Positions 50,231-60,310 of a DNA stretch of 64,000 nt are shown in pieces. Position 1 is the first letter of the stretch, and every line of letters starts with the position of its first letter. The notes under the pieces are model-generated. The model made no database searches. It worked only from the letters and a program-made list of their open reading frames with translations, and was not told where the DNA came from. The position numbers were made by a program, and so were the translations under genes. This stretch comes from JAFGCL01 sp964492335 (GTDB taxonomy: Bacteria; Chloroflexota; Dehalococcoidia; UBA2247; RBG-13-53-26), in the NCBI GenBank assembly GCA_964492335.1, contig CAZBJX010000003.1, positions 62,001 to 126,000 of the forward strand, in the 5' to 3' direction.

Positions 50231-51748
50231 TCAGCGACGGGCCCGCCGCGCCGCGCGGCGGCGCAGGCCCAGGGCCAGAAGGGCCAGGGCGCCAACAGCG
50301 GCCAGGGACCCCGCGGCGGCGGCCGCCACGCCGGCCCGGGAGGGGGCCCCCTCGTCGGCCTCCAGCACCAGGAAACTGCCGGGCGCCATGGCCAGTCCCC
50401 CGGGGGAGGTCACGGTGATGGCCCTGCTGCCGGGGGCGGCCTCGCTCCCGATGGCGATGCAGGCCACTATCCGGCTGTCGCTGATGACGGTGAACTCGGT
50501 GACGGTGATCCCGGGGCCGAAGTCCACAGCGGTGGCCCGGCCCAGGTTGATGCCGGTGATGCTCACCGCAAGGCTCTCGCCGGGCCGTCCGCTTTCGTCG
50601 CTGAAGCCCTGGATGAGGGGGCGTGGGGTGGTGTCCGGCCCGTCGGGCCCGGAGGGGGGCGCGGGGGGGGCAGGCGAAGCCCCGCAGGCTAGTATGGTGC
50701 CGCCCTCCCCCACGGCGAAGATGGCGCCGCCGGGGGCGCCCCACAGGCCGCGGAGGCGCTCTCTGGCGGTGACATCTTCGATGGGGCTCCAGGCGAGGCC
50801 GTCGTAGTGCAGGATGGCGGCGGTCCCGGCACGCGGGTCGCGGCCGGCCGCGTAGACGTCGGGGGCCGAGCTTCCCCAGACGGCGGTCAGGTCGGCCTCG
50901 GTGCCGCTCTCCTGGGGGACCCAGGCGGCGCCGTCGTAATGCAGGATGGCGCCGCCGTCGCCCACGGCGAAGATGTCGGACCCCGAGTCCCCCCAGACGG
51001 CACTGAGCCTGTTGGTGGGGCCGGTGTCGACGGGGCTCCACTGGCTGCCGTCGTAGTGGACGATCACCGAGCGGCTGGCGTCCTTGAGGCCGCCGCCCAC
51101 CACGAAGAGGTTGTTGTCCGAGCTGCCCCAGACGCCCCGCAGCTCCACTTCGGAGAGGGACTGGCTGGTCTCGCAGGAGAAGCGCCGGGTCCAGTAGGCG
51201 CCGTTCCAGCAGTACACGAAGCCGCCGCCATCCTCGCCGCCCACGGCATAGACGTTGTCGGAGGCGCCGGAGCCCCACAGCCCGTTGATCCGGGCGGAGT
51301 CGCCGGGGACCAGCGCCCAGGCCGTCCAGCGGCTTTCACTGAAGCGGTAGACGGCGGCGTGGGGGCCCTGCAGGTCGCTGTACCCGGTGCCCCCGATGAA
51401 GAGCTCCGTGGGGGAGGCGCCCCAGAGGGCGGACAGGTGGCAGGGCGGGGCCTCAGGGTCGGCCGCCGCCAGGGGCCCGGGGTCAAGCCGGGCCCAGGCC
51501 TGCCCATCGTAGTGCAGCAGGGCCCCGCAGGAGGCCACGGCGAAGACGTCCGAGTCCGAGCTGCCCCAGACCCCGGTGAGGGTGGAGCACCCCTCGTCCA
51601 GCTCCGGGGGGAGGGCCTGGGACTCCCAGGCGGCGGCGGCGCGGGCCGGCGAAGGGCCCGCGGGCGATAGCGCAGTGGCGGCCAGGACGGCCGCCGCCAG
51701 CACAAGCGCCGCTGACACGGCTCTCAGGAAGCGTTGCCCGATCTGCAT
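50231..51748 (-). CDS. Secreted repeat (beta-propeller-like) protein with IPT domain and C-terminal membrane anchor
   Basis: 505 residues. Signal peptide ~1-38 (ending PSPARAAA). Residues ~50-360 contain six or seven repeats of the form LxxVWGSSxxDVFAVGxxGxILHYDGxxW, typical of seven-bladed propellers in secreted bacterial proteins. A Pro-rich linker follows, then an IPT/TIG domain (~375-460; GINLGRATAVDFGPGI). A final membrane helix with a basic tail (LRRRAARRARR) anchors the C-terminus. The IPT-helix-RRR ending matches the 53446 gene closely. Probably a surface protein displayed from the membrane; no enzyme motif. Confidence 0.8.
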   Translation of the reverse strand: MQIGQRFLRAVSAALVLAAAVLAATALSPAGPSPARAAAAWESQALPPELDEGCSTLTGVWGSSDSDVFAVASCGALLHYDGQAWARLDPGPLAAADPEAPPCHLSALWGASPTELFIGGTGYSDLQGPHAAVYRFSESRWTAWALVPGDSARINGLWGSGASDNVYAVGGEDGGGFVYCWNGAYWTRRFSCETSQSLSEVELRGVWGSSDNNLFVVGGGLKDASRSVIVHYDGSQWSPVDTGPTNRLSAVWGDSGSDIFAVGDGGAILHYDGAAWVPQESGTEADLTAVWGSSAPDVYAAGRDPRAGTAAILHYDGLAWSPIEDVTARERLRGLWGAPGGAIFAVGEGGTILACGASPAPPAPPSGPDGPDTTPRPLIQGFSDESGRPGESLAVSITGINLGRATAVDFGPGITVTEFTVISDSRIVACIAIGSEAAPGSRAITVTSPGGLAMAPGSFLVLEADEGAPSRAGVAAAAAGSLAAVGALALLALGLRRRAARRARR

Positions 51749-51806
51749 GGACTCCCCCGGAAAATAGCATAGGAACGCGGGCGGGTGAAGTCAAGCGCGG
51801 CCTCTG

Positions 51807-51815
51807 TGGTATAAT
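51807..51815 (+). promoter_or_regulatory. Extended -10 promoter
   Basis: TGG followed by consensus TATAAT (51810-51815). The transcript would start near 51822, only about 6 bases before the ATG of the small membrane protein, so the mRNA may be close to leaderless. Confidence 0.55.
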
Positions 51816-51827
51816 AACGCCCCGCTG

Positions 51828-52211
51828 ATGGAGACCCGCAGAGACAGGGGAGGAGAGACCGGCCCCGGGCCCGCCCGCCGCCGCTCGCGGGCCGTCATGT
51901 TGATAGATACGCTGGTCGCGGCGGCCTTCTGCACGGCGGGAATATACCACTTCACCCAGCCCAACCAGGCGTGGCGCTCAGGCGCCATCGAGGTGACCTG
52001 CGCCGTGGCGCTGGTGGTGGCCGGCTACCTGCTGGGCCGGAGGAAGGCCGTGCTGGTCCACGTGGCCGTGGCCGCGGGCATCACGGCGCTGGGCATCCGC
52101 CACGTGGTCCTCGGCGGGGGGTGGAAGTCGGGCAGCGTGGAGATGGGCCTGGCCGTGGTGCTGCTGGGGGTGGCGGTGGTCATATACCGGCGCCGGCCGG
52201 AGAGACTCTGA
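51828..52211 (+). CDS. Small multi-pass membrane protein
   Basis: 127 residues from the ATG at 51828 (an internal ATG at 51897 is also possible and would remove a 23-residue basic start). Four hydrophobic segments (about residues 26-40, 52-68, 75-90 and 103-121) with short charged loops, ending RRRPERL. No family recognised. It is expressed alone and followed by the hairpin pair at 52286-52355. Confidence 0.6.
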   Translation: METRRDRGGETGPGPARRRSRAVMLIDTLVAAAFCTAGIYHFTQPNQAWRSGAIEVTCAVALVVAGYLLGRRKAVLVHVAVAAGITALGIRHVVLGGGWKSGSVEMGLAVVLLGVAVVIYRRRPERL

Positions 52212-52285
52212 GGCCCCGCGGGCCCGGACGGGCCCGGTGGGACCTGCTCAGGATAGTGCGGGGGGGGGGGCGGGGCAGTCAACGC

Positions 52286-52318
52286 CCTGTCGCCCGCCCC
52301 GCCGGGGCGGGCGACAGG
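52286..52318. terminator. Strong hairpin terminator region
   Basis: CCTGTCGCCCGCCCC (52286-52300) pairs perfectly over 15 bp with 52304-52318, leaving a 3-base loop. It lies after the membrane protein. An 11-G run precedes it at 52260-52270. Confidence 0.65.
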
Positions 52319-52327
52319 CCCAAAGAA

Positions 52328-52355
52328 GGAGGGCGGGCATTGCTGCCCGCCCTCC
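52328..52355 (-). terminator. Terminator of the DUF3352-like lipoprotein gene
   Basis: GGAGGGCGGGCA pairs with TGCCCGCCCTCC (12 bp, loop of 4). Read on the minus strand it is followed by TTCTTT, so it should end transcription of the gene at 52374-53237. Confidence 0.7.
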
Positions 52356-52373
52356 GGGATTGCCCGACCGGGA

Positions 52374-53237
52374 TCACCAGAAGAGGGACGCGCCTATCTT
52401 CACGTCGGCCGAGGCCTTTATGCGGCTCCCGTCCTGGCTCACCTTCACATTGGTGACGTCGGGGTCATCCTCCGTCATGGATGTCTCGATGTCGGCCATG
52501 GCGGCCTTCGCGGAGGCCGCATCCGTGAACCGTATCACCGCAGAGGCCTGCAGCTTGTCCGCGCTCTTCTTGGACAGGGAAACGCCCGCGGTCACCAGGC
52601 CAGGGTATTCGCTGTCAGCGAAGATGGCGTCTTCGCCGCTGCCCCAGCCGACTAGCAGCGAGGTGCCCGGCAGCTTCTCTATGTCATCCTTGACGCCGGC
52701 TTTCTCCCACAGGGACTTCGCCACGCCCGCGATGACGTCTATGCAGTCCTTGGCGTCGTCCTCCGAGGCCATGATGATGCACTTGCTGTCGACGAGCACC
52801 ATGGAGAAGAAGTCGGACTTCCAGAGCTCGACGTCATTGTACATGGCCTCGGTGTACTCCTGGTCCTCCAGGCCCTGCCTGATTTCGGCCAGGTCGAATG
52901 TGCCTGTCAGGATGAATATCATCTCTCCAGCCATAGCGAAGGCGTCTATGGTGGCCATGGATATGCCGGGCATCATCTCGGTGGCGATGCCCCCGGTATC
53001 CTGAGAGAACTCGTCGTACATCTCCTTGAGGTCCTTGTCGGTGCGCAGGGCCTTCATATCCATGAACATGACCGAGTTGGCCCCCTGGGGGAGTTTCTTC
53101 ATGATGGCGATGGCATCCTTGTTGCCTCCTCCTGCTCCTTCCCCGTCGCTGCCGCACCCTGCCATGGCCAGGACCAGGGGGACCAGCAGCAGCAGGCCCA
53201 GCGCCCGCAGCAGGAACCTTGTGCCTCTTCCTTTCAT
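52374..53237 (-). CDS. Lipoprotein, DUF3352-like
   Basis: 287 residues from the ATG at 53237 (AAGGAGGGCTA upstream). The signal peptide ends in the lipobox LAMAGCGS. The rest is a soluble alpha/beta region with GANSVMFMDMKALR, GEMIFILTGTFD, SLLVGWGSGEDAIFADSEYP and RFTDAASAKAAMADIE, resembling proteins of the DUF3352 type that hold repeated ferredoxin-like units. No catalytic residues seen. It has its own promoter (perfect TTGACA) divergent from the large surface protein gene. Confidence 0.7.
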   Translation of the reverse strand: MKGRGTRFLLRALGLLLLVPLVLAMAGCGSDGEGAGGGNKDAIAIMKKLPQGANSVMFMDMKALRTDKDLKEMYDEFSQDTGGIATEMMPGISMATIDAFAMAGEMIFILTGTFDLAEIRQGLEDQEYTEAMYNDVELWKSDFFSMVLVDSKCIIMASEDDAKDCIDVIAGVAKSLWEKAGVKDDIEKLPGTSLLVGWGSGEDAIFADSEYPGLVTAGVSLSKKSADKLQASAVIRFTDAASAKAAMADIETSMTEDDPDVTNVKVSQDGSRIKASADVKIGASLFW

Positions 53238-53278
53238 TAGCCCTCCTTGGAAGTATTCTGCCCGTCCGGGACCCCTAT

Positions 53279-53307
53279 AGCTTAGGGGGGCGGGGGCGGG
53301 TTGTCAA
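53279..53307 (-). promoter_or_regulatory. Promoter of the lipoprotein gene
   Basis: Minus strand perfect TTGACA (53302-53307), 17 bases, TAAGCT (53279-53284), with TATAG 5 bases further as an alternative -10. Confidence 0.5.
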
Positions 53308-53329
53308 CGCAGGGGCCCCGCGTTATTGC

Positions 53330-53358
53330 TTGACTTTCCGGAGCATCCATGGTATAGT
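53330..53358 (+). promoter_or_regulatory. Promoter of the PKD/IPT surface protein gene
   Basis: TTGACT (53330-53335), 17-base spacer, TATAGT (53353-53358). The start near 53365 gives an ~80-base leader containing the hairpins described separately. Confidence 0.7.
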
Positions 53359-53394
53359 CCGACAGGACAGGCATGAGGATCTCATAGACACCGC

Positions 53395-53427
53395 CGGCCG
53401 GTCCCCTTGAGTCAAGGGGACCGGCCG
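53395..53427 (+). promoter_or_regulatory. 33-base inverted repeat in the mRNA leader
   Basis: 53395-53410 pairs perfectly with 53412-53427 (16 bp around a single G). It is followed by TTGTTATGG and then the ribosome binding site. A smaller hairpin (ATGAG-GAT-CTCAT) precedes it. Together they look like an attenuator or a structured leader of unknown class. Confidence 0.6.
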
Positions 53428-53445
53428 TTGTTATGGAGGGGGTTA

Positions 53446-55827
53446 ATGACAAGAGCAGGCTTCTTCAGGCAGGCGCGTTATCTGGCCCTGGCATTCGTGC
53501 TGGCCGGCGTCCTGGTGATGCTGGTCCCGGGGGCGGGCGCCCGGGCGGCAGGCTCCGGGGTGACCAACAGCCGGGCCGGCGACCTGGTGGTCTTCAGCCA
53601 GGACTACAGCGGCATGAGCGCTGTCCCGGGCAACATGTGCCTGGCCATGGATAGCATGGAGGGCACCGTCACCGGCCTGGCCCTGGGCTGCAGCGAAGGC
53701 TGCGTCTGGCTGACATCCCAGCCCGGCGCTTCGGGGAAGCTCTTCGTGGGCGGGCTCTCGCCTTCCCTGCTGACGGATATCACCATCGACATGGAGGTGA
53801 GGCGGACCGGCGTCTTCGTGTTTGCCGGAGGCGCCTGGCTGGGCATGCGGCTGGCAGAGGGCTCCCCCAGCGATTCCCTGGAGATGACCTCGTACTACTA
53901 CCCCTACGTCGATCCTCCCTGGAACCCGTCATCCAGCTTCTCCCGGACCGAGAACACCGGCTGCGTGGGCAGTGGCCGGTTCCGGATCACCATCTCGTCC
54001 AACACCCCCGAGGGGACCAACGCCATCTACGTCAATGGCGTGAAGAAGCTGACCACCGCCTACACCCGCTACTGCCCGATCAGCCTGAGCTCGGCCTACG
54101 ACCCTTTTGTGAACCCCTTCGTGCACTTCGAGCTCGGCGCCGTGCCCTCGGGACAGACGGGCCGGCTGCGGCTCTATTCCATCGAGCAGACGGTGCCGGA
54201 GTACAGCTACGTCACCCCGGTGTCCAACCCCCGGGTGATCTCGTTCGGCGTGGACCTCCATCCCTGGAATACGGTGAAGAACGGGCTGTCGCTGGTTGAC
54301 GGCGGGACCATCTGGGCCGATGTGGCGGCCATCGGGAAGTACTCGAAAGCGGACCTGGACGCCCTGAAGGCCCTTATCAGAGACAAGGACAACCCCCAGG
54401 AAGGGAAGTTCGAACTGGGGGTGCACTTCAGCGCCAGGCTGACCGACATGCCCCTGGAGGCCGCCTTCGAGGTGATGGACAACGAGACCCGCCAGATCAG
54501 CAGAACGTTCGGGCAGTCCCCCACCACCTGGTGCAGCCTTCAGGGCGCGGACAACGACACGCACTGCAACCACGCCTACACGGAACTGGGCATGGTGTCC
54601 CGCAACGGGCCGAACGGCTCCGCGGCGGGGCTGAGCGCCATCGCCAACCTGGGCGACAACTGCTGGACCTTCTGGAACACCGCGTCGGCTGCCGGCATAG
54701 TGGTGCCCTCGTTCTGCCATGAGCTGGATGTCACGCCGGCCATCAACTGGTCCATCAGCGCCGCCAACTTCCAGACCTTCGTGTCCAACTATCACGCCAG
54801 CGGCCTGCGGTTCGTCGGCTTCAGGCAGTACTGGGAGACCGCCCAGAACTCGTACCACACGGCCATCTCCAATGTCGTGTCCGACCCCGGGTCCTCCCTC
54901 AGCTTCACCGTCCGCAACATGGGCGGCAAGTCCCGGCTGCTGGTGAACGCGCCGTGGGCCAGCGCCGTCGAGGACGGCTCGGGGCGCAGCGTGCCCTTCG
55001 AGGTCTCCGGCTCCGGCATAGTGATAGAGGTGGGGGACGGGACCTACACGGTGAGCGCGGGGCTGCGGGCCGGCTTCCAGGCTGACCGGGAGGCGGCCCT
55101 GGTGGGCCAGGCCGTGCAGTTCACCGATCTCACCACCGGCGGGTCGGCCCCGCTTTCCTACCAGTGGGACTTCGGCGATGGCACCGGGAGCTCTCTTCGG
55201 AGCCCGTCGCACGCCTATGCCAGCGCCGGGTCCTTCACCGTGGCGCTCCAGGTGACGGACAAGGACGGGGTCACGCGCACCGAGACCAGGGAGGGCTGCA
55301 TCACGGTCCACCTGCCGCCGGGCGTGACCACCGCCCCGGCCACCCCGGTGACCGACACCGGTGGCGCCCCCTCCTCCGGGGGCACGGTGGCCGACACCGG
55401 CGGCGCCCCCTCCTCCGGAGGCACGGTGGCCGGGCCCCCGGTGGTCTCCAGCCTGGCGGGTGGGGGCGGCCGCCCCGGGGCCCGGATGACGGTGACCTTC
55501 ACGGGGTCCGGATTGGACGGGGCCACCGCCGTGAGCTTCGGGGCCGGGATAGAGGTCCTCGGGTTCACGGTGGCCAGCGATACCGAGATGATGGTGACCA
55601 TTGCCATTGACAGGGCGGCCGCGGCGGGACCCCGGGACCTCATCGTGACCACTCCCCGGGGGACGGGCACCATCACCGGAGGGTTCATGGTGAATGGGGC
55701 GGAGGGCCGGACGCAGGTGGGGGGCTACGTGGCAGCCGGGGCCGCGGGGCTGGTGGGCCTGGCGGTGGTGGCGGCCTTCGGTGCCTGGCTGCGCCGGCGC
55801 TCGGCGGGCACTACCCCCCAGGGCTGA
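53446..55827 (+). CDS. Large secreted protein with PKD and IPT domains and membrane anchor
   Basis: 793 residues from the ATG at 53446 (GGAGGGGGTTA upstream). Signal peptide ~1-35. Residues ~40-270 form a lectin/glucanase-like beta domain. ~275-500 resemble a polysaccharide-deacetylase-like or other TIM-type fold (SFGVDLHPWNTV; ELGVHFSARL; SFCHELDVTP), without a clear metal site. Then come a PKD domain (~540-625; YQWDFGDGTGS, HAYASAGSFTV), a 10-residue tandem repeat (DTGGAPSSGG), an IPT domain and a C-terminal helix with RRRS. Probably a surface glycan-binding or -modifying protein. Confidence 0.78.
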   Translation: MTRAGFFRQARYLALAFVLAGVLVMLVPGAGARAAGSGVTNSRAGDLVVFSQDYSGMSAVPGNMCLAMDSMEGTVTGLALGCSEGCVWLTSQPGASGKLFVGGLSPSLLTDITIDMEVRRTGVFVFAGGAWLGMRLAEGSPSDSLEMTSYYYPYVDPPWNPSSSFSRTENTGCVGSGRFRITISSNTPEGTNAIYVNGVKKLTTAYTRYCPISLSSAYDPFVNPFVHFELGAVPSGQTGRLRLYSIEQTVPEYSYVTPVSNPRVISFGVDLHPWNTVKNGLSLVDGGTIWADVAAIGKYSKADLDALKALIRDKDNPQEGKFELGVHFSARLTDMPLEAAFEVMDNETRQISRTFGQSPTTWCSLQGADNDTHCNHAYTELGMVSRNGPNGSAAGLSAIANLGDNCWTFWNTASAAGIVVPSFCHELDVTPAINWSISAANFQTFVSNYHASGLRFVGFRQYWETAQNSYHTAISNVVSDPGSSLSFTVRNMGGKSRLLVNAPWASAVEDGSGRSVPFEVSGSGIVIEVGDGTYTVSAGLRAGFQADREAALVGQAVQFTDLTTGGSAPLSYQWDFGDGTGSSLRSPSHAYASAGSFTVALQVTDKDGVTRTETREGCITVHLPPGVTTAPATPVTDTGGAPSSGGTVADTGGAPSSGGTVAGPPVVSSLAGGGGRPGARMTVTFTGSGLDGATAVSFGAGIEVLGFTVASDTEMMVTIAIDRAAAAGPRDLIVTTPRGTGTITGGFMVNGAEGRTQVGGYVAAGAAGLVGLAVVAAFGAWLRRRSAGTTPQG
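55364..55423. repeat. Short in-frame tandem repeat
   Basis: Two ~42-base units encode TDTGGAPSSGGTVA and ADTGGAPSSGGTVA, forming the linker between the PKD and IPT domains of the large surface protein. Confidence 0.7.
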
Positions 55828-55863
55828 AGCGGCATCCGTGGGCGGTGCAGGCGCCCCTGGGGG

Positions 55864-55883
55864 CCCGGCAACCGGTTGCCGGG
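55864..55883. repeat. Perfect 20-bp palindrome
   Basis: CCCGGCAACC directly followed by its inverse complement GGTTGCCGGG, 37 bases after the stop of the surface protein and before tRNA-Pro. It may form a transcript-end hairpin, but there is no T-run. Confidence 0.6.
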
Positions 55884-55971
55884 TTGCCGGACGACTGGGC
55901 CTGGCCACACGCGGGGGGCCCTTGCCTGTGGGCCGTTCGGCCCGCTTCTGGGAGCGCGGAGGGAAAGCTGG

Positions 55972-56045
55972 TCGGGGCGGTCGGATTTGAACCGACGACC
56001 ACCTGAACCCCATTCAGGTGCGCTACCAGGCTGCGCTACGCCCCG
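55972..56045 (-). tRNA. tRNA-Pro (GGG anticodon)
   Basis: 74 bases. Acceptor CGGGGCG/CGCCCCG with discriminator A, anticodon stem CCTGA/TCAGG around ATGGGGT (anticodon GGG with G37), and T-loop GGTTCAAATCC. CCA is not encoded. Confidence 0.95.
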
Positions 56046-56124
56046 ACGGCGGTAATGGAAAGCGGCGCCTTACATAGTATACTGCAAGGCGCCGCCGGAT
56101 TCGACCGGGCCGGGTATTTCCCGA

Positions 56125-58035
<1,911 letters not shown>

Positions 58036-58076
58036 AATCGCCCTCCTGTATCATCGGAATCTTGAGACTATCTCGG

Positions 58077-58556
58077 TCAGCCCTGCTCTGCTGCCTGGCC
58101 GCTGCCCACTATGACGCAGGTGGGCCGGATCACCCGCCCGTGCAGAGTGTAGCCCTTCTGGACCTCCTCGATCACCGCTCCCTCTTCACCGCAGGCCTGC
58201 CCCACCGCCTCGTGCACGCAGGGGTCGAAGGCCTCTCCCTGGGCCTTGATCTCGCAGACACCCTGGGCTTCCAGGGTGGCCTGGAGCTTGCGGTAGATCA
58301 GGCGTATCCCCTCGGTCCACGACAGGTGGGCCAGCTTCTCCGGGATGGCCTGCAGGGCCCGCTCCATGTCGTCCAGCACCGGGAGGATGTTGAGGACCAC
58401 CGGCAGGCAGGCGAACCTGGCCGCCTCGGCCCTCTCCTGCTCCACCCGCTTCTTGTAGTTCTCCAGGTCGGCCTGCGCCCGGCGCCAGTTCTCCAGGTAC
58501 CGCCGGGCATCCGGAGGGGCCAGTTCGGCAGGAGTCTCATATGCGTCTTCTACCAT
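58077..58556 (-). CDS. grpE: Nucleotide exchange factor GrpE
   Basis: 159 residues. The N-terminal long helix (RRAQADLENYKKRVEQERAEA) and the C-terminal beta domain with AQGEAFDPCVHEAVGQ and VIEEVQKGYTLHGRVIRPT are characteristic. It is slightly short at the N-terminus compared with typical GrpE, which is common. It releases ADP from DnaK. It starts 13 bases after hrcA and precedes dnaK. Confidence 0.95.
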   Translation of the reverse strand: MVEDAYETPAELAPPDARRYLENWRRAQADLENYKKRVEQERAEAARFACLPVVLNILPVLDDMERALQAIPEKLAHLSWTEGIRLIYRKLQATLEAQGVCEIKAQGEAFDPCVHEAVGQACGEEGAVIEEVQKGYTLHGRVIRPTCVIVGSGQAAEQG

Positions 58557-58569
58557 AGCGACCTCTCCG

Positions 58570-59589
58570 TTAACCGTATGTTTCGTTGACCAGCTCGCTC
58601 ATGAGGGTGGACACGTAGTCCACGATGGGGATGACCCGCCCGTACGGCATCCGCGTGGGGCCGATGACGCCGATGGCGCCCCGGTGCCCGCCGGCCCCGT
58701 AGTCGCAAATGACCACGGTGCACTCCCGCAGGGCCTCGTCCTGGTTCTCGTGGCCGATGGTGATCCTGAGTCCCGGACCGTCCTGCAGGCCGGCCAGGAG
58801 CGTGCCCATGATGCCGGGCTGCTCCAGGGCCTCCGCCAGGCTCAGCATGCGGCTGGCCCGGATGCTGCCCGCCTGGGCCACCAGGTAGCGCCAGCCGTCC
58901 AGGTAGTACTGCTCGTGCCGGCCGGCGTCCTCGGCCTCCATCATGCGCACGATGGTCCTCCCGATGGAATCCTCGATGGGGGAAAGCTGGAGCCCGCTGG
59001 ACCGGATCTCGGGGGCCGTCAGCCCGCGGCAGGCCTTGCTGAGCCTGCCGGCCGCGGCGGTCAGCTCATCCTGGGGGACCGCCTGGTCCAGGGTCAGGAA
59101 GCGCTGTTTCGTCTTCCCTTCCTTGAGCACCAGCACCACCAGGACCAGCCGCCCCTCCAGCGATACCACGCCCAGGTGGCGCAGGTGGCACAGGGGGGCC
59201 TGGGGCGGGGTGGCCAGGGCTATGCTCTCCAGCTTCTGGGTGAGCACCGACACCGCCAGGCGCGCCCATTCGTCCGGGTCCTGGCGGGCGGACTTGAAGC
59301 GCCTCCTGATGGCGGCCCTCTCGCCGGCGGCGATGTGCGCCTCGTCCAGGAGGCCCTCCACGTAGTAGCGGTAGCCCCTGTCGGAGGGCACGCCGCCCGC
59401 GGACGCGTGGGGCCGGGTGATGAAGTTCTCCTTTGCCAGGAAGGCCATCTCGTGGCGGATGGTGGCCGGGCTGGCCCGCCGGGAGTACCGGCGGCAGATG
59501 GCCTCGGAAGACACCGCCGTGCCCGTGGAGATGTACTCCCCGACGATTATCTTCAGGACGGCCCTCGATCTCTGAGTCAGCTCCATCAT
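58570..59589 (-). CDS. hrcA: Heat-inducible transcription repressor HrcA
   Basis: 339 residues. N-terminal winged-helix domain (LTQRSRAVLKIIVGEYISTG; SSEAICRRYSRRASPATIRHEMAFL, residues ~1-75) and the central conserved PHASAGGVPSDRGYRYYV. The C-terminal part ends with GAGGHRGAIGVIGPTRMPYGRVIPIVDYVS. HrcA binds the CIRCE element just upstream and represses the operon until heat shock. Two in-frame ATGs (59589 and 59586) are possible starts. Confidence 0.96.
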   Translation of the reverse strand: MMELTQRSRAVLKIIVGEYISTGTAVSSEAICRRYSRRASPATIRHEMAFLAKENFITRPHASAGGVPSDRGYRYYVEGLLDEAHIAAGERAAIRRRFKSARQDPDEWARLAVSVLTQKLESIALATPPQAPLCHLRHLGVVSLEGRLVLVVLVLKEGKTKQRFLTLDQAVPQDELTAAAGRLSKACRGLTAPEIRSSGLQLSPIEDSIGRTIVRMMEAEDAGRHEQYYLDGWRYLVAQAGSIRASRMLSLAEALEQPGIMGTLLAGLQDGPGLRITIGHENQDEALRECTVVICDYGAGGHRGAIGVIGPTRMPYGRVIPIVDYVSTLMSELVNETYG

Positions 59590-59603
59590 GTCCCTGCCCG
59601 GAA

Positions 59604-59630
59604 TTAGCAGTTGACTGCTGCGACTGCTAA
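59604..59630. promoter_or_regulatory. CIRCE operator (HrcA-binding site)
   Basis: TTAGCAGTT (59604-59612), nine-base spacer, GACTGCTAA (59622-59630). The spacing and outer halves match CIRCE; the inner bases differ from the consensus TTAGCACTC/GAGTGCTAA. It overlaps the expected transcription start of hrcA-grpE-dnaK. Confidence 0.85.
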
Positions 59631-59637
59631 TAGTAGT

Positions 59638-59666
59638 ACTGTACCATCGGCCGCAGGGGGTGTCAA
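59638..59666 (-). promoter_or_regulatory. Promoter of hrcA-grpE-dnaK
   Basis: Minus strand perfect TTGACA (59661-59666), 17 bases, TACAGT (59638-59643), with CIRCE directly downstream. It is a vegetative-type promoter repressed by HrcA. Confidence 0.75.
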
Positions 59667-59737
59667 GAGACCCGGGTCACCCCGGATGCGCCGGCCAGCC
59701 CGTGTCGCCGGGCCCGCCCCGGGGGCGGCGGCCCGCC

Positions 59738-60178
59738 TCAGCGCGGCTCTATCTGGCCGATGACCGGGCCCACGCCGTAGGTGTCGGCGGCGCTGAGGGT
59801 GTACTCCGTGTACCGGCGGAACCGGCCCTGGAGGTACTGCTCGATCTCCTGCGGGCTGTAGTCCACCAGGGGGCGGACCCGCACCTTCATCTCCTCGGCC
59901 CCCTGCCGGCAGGCCTCCACGTCATCCACGGCGAAGACCACCCCTATCAGGCCCTCTCCCCTGCGGGCGATGAGCCTGGTGACGAAGGACTCCTCCCCGG
60001 GCAGAGGGCTTACCAGCTCGATGCCGGCATCCCAGCTGATGGCGCAGCGGACGCCCAGGTGGCGGGCCGGCCTGTCCTGATCGTGGAAGGTGGCGCCCAG
60101 CAACCTGGTGTAGAAGGCCACCGCGCTGTCCAGGTCGTTGACGGCGATGGTCACCCTGTTGACTCCCTGAGGTCTCAT
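59738..60178 (-). CDS. VOC-superfamily protein, glyoxalase/epimerase-like
   Basis: 146 residues from the ATG at 60178 (AAAGGGGGAGC upstream). Start GVNRVTIAVNDLDSAVAFYTRLLGATFHD and the later GIELVSPLPGE and GLIGVVFAVDDVEACRQGAEE are the two beta-alpha-beta-beta-beta units of a VOC (glyoxalase I) fold. One His of the usual metal site is replaced (ITIAVND rather than HxxI), so the metal set is incomplete in my reading. It could be a methylmalonyl-CoA epimerase relative; the substrate cannot be fixed. Confidence 0.75.
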   Translation of the reverse strand: MRPQGVNRVTIAVNDLDSAVAFYTRLLGATFHDQDRPARHLGVRCAISWDAGIELVSPLPGEESFVTRLIARRGEGLIGVVFAVDDVEACRQGAEEMKVRVRPLVDYSPQEIEQYLQGRFRRYTEYTLSAADTYGVGPVIGQIEPR

Positions 60179-60260
60179 GCTCCCCCTTTCAGAACGTGGC
60201 TTCCCGTAATTCTGACACCGGCCCGGGTGGGGGCGCAAGTGGCGGCCCGGCCCTCGCATT

Positions 60261-60289
60261 TTGCGTCGCGGGCCCGGATGACCTAGCAT
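60261..60289 (+). promoter_or_regulatory. Promoter of yajC
   Basis: TTGCGT (60261-60266), 17-base spacer, TAGCAT (60284-60289), about 20 bases before the YajC start. Confidence 0.5.
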
Positions 60290-60310
60290 GGTGTGGGAGG
60301 AGCGCATGAC

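Noticed and set aside
52260..52270. Phase-variable homopolymer (11 G)
   Set aside because: It lies after the stop codon between genes, so length change would not alter a protein; could also be a sequencing artefact.
53365..53445. Known riboswitch upstream of the surface protein
   Set aside because: Compared by eye with common classes (SAM, TPP, c-di-GMP, fluoride, guanidine, preQ1) and no core motif fits.
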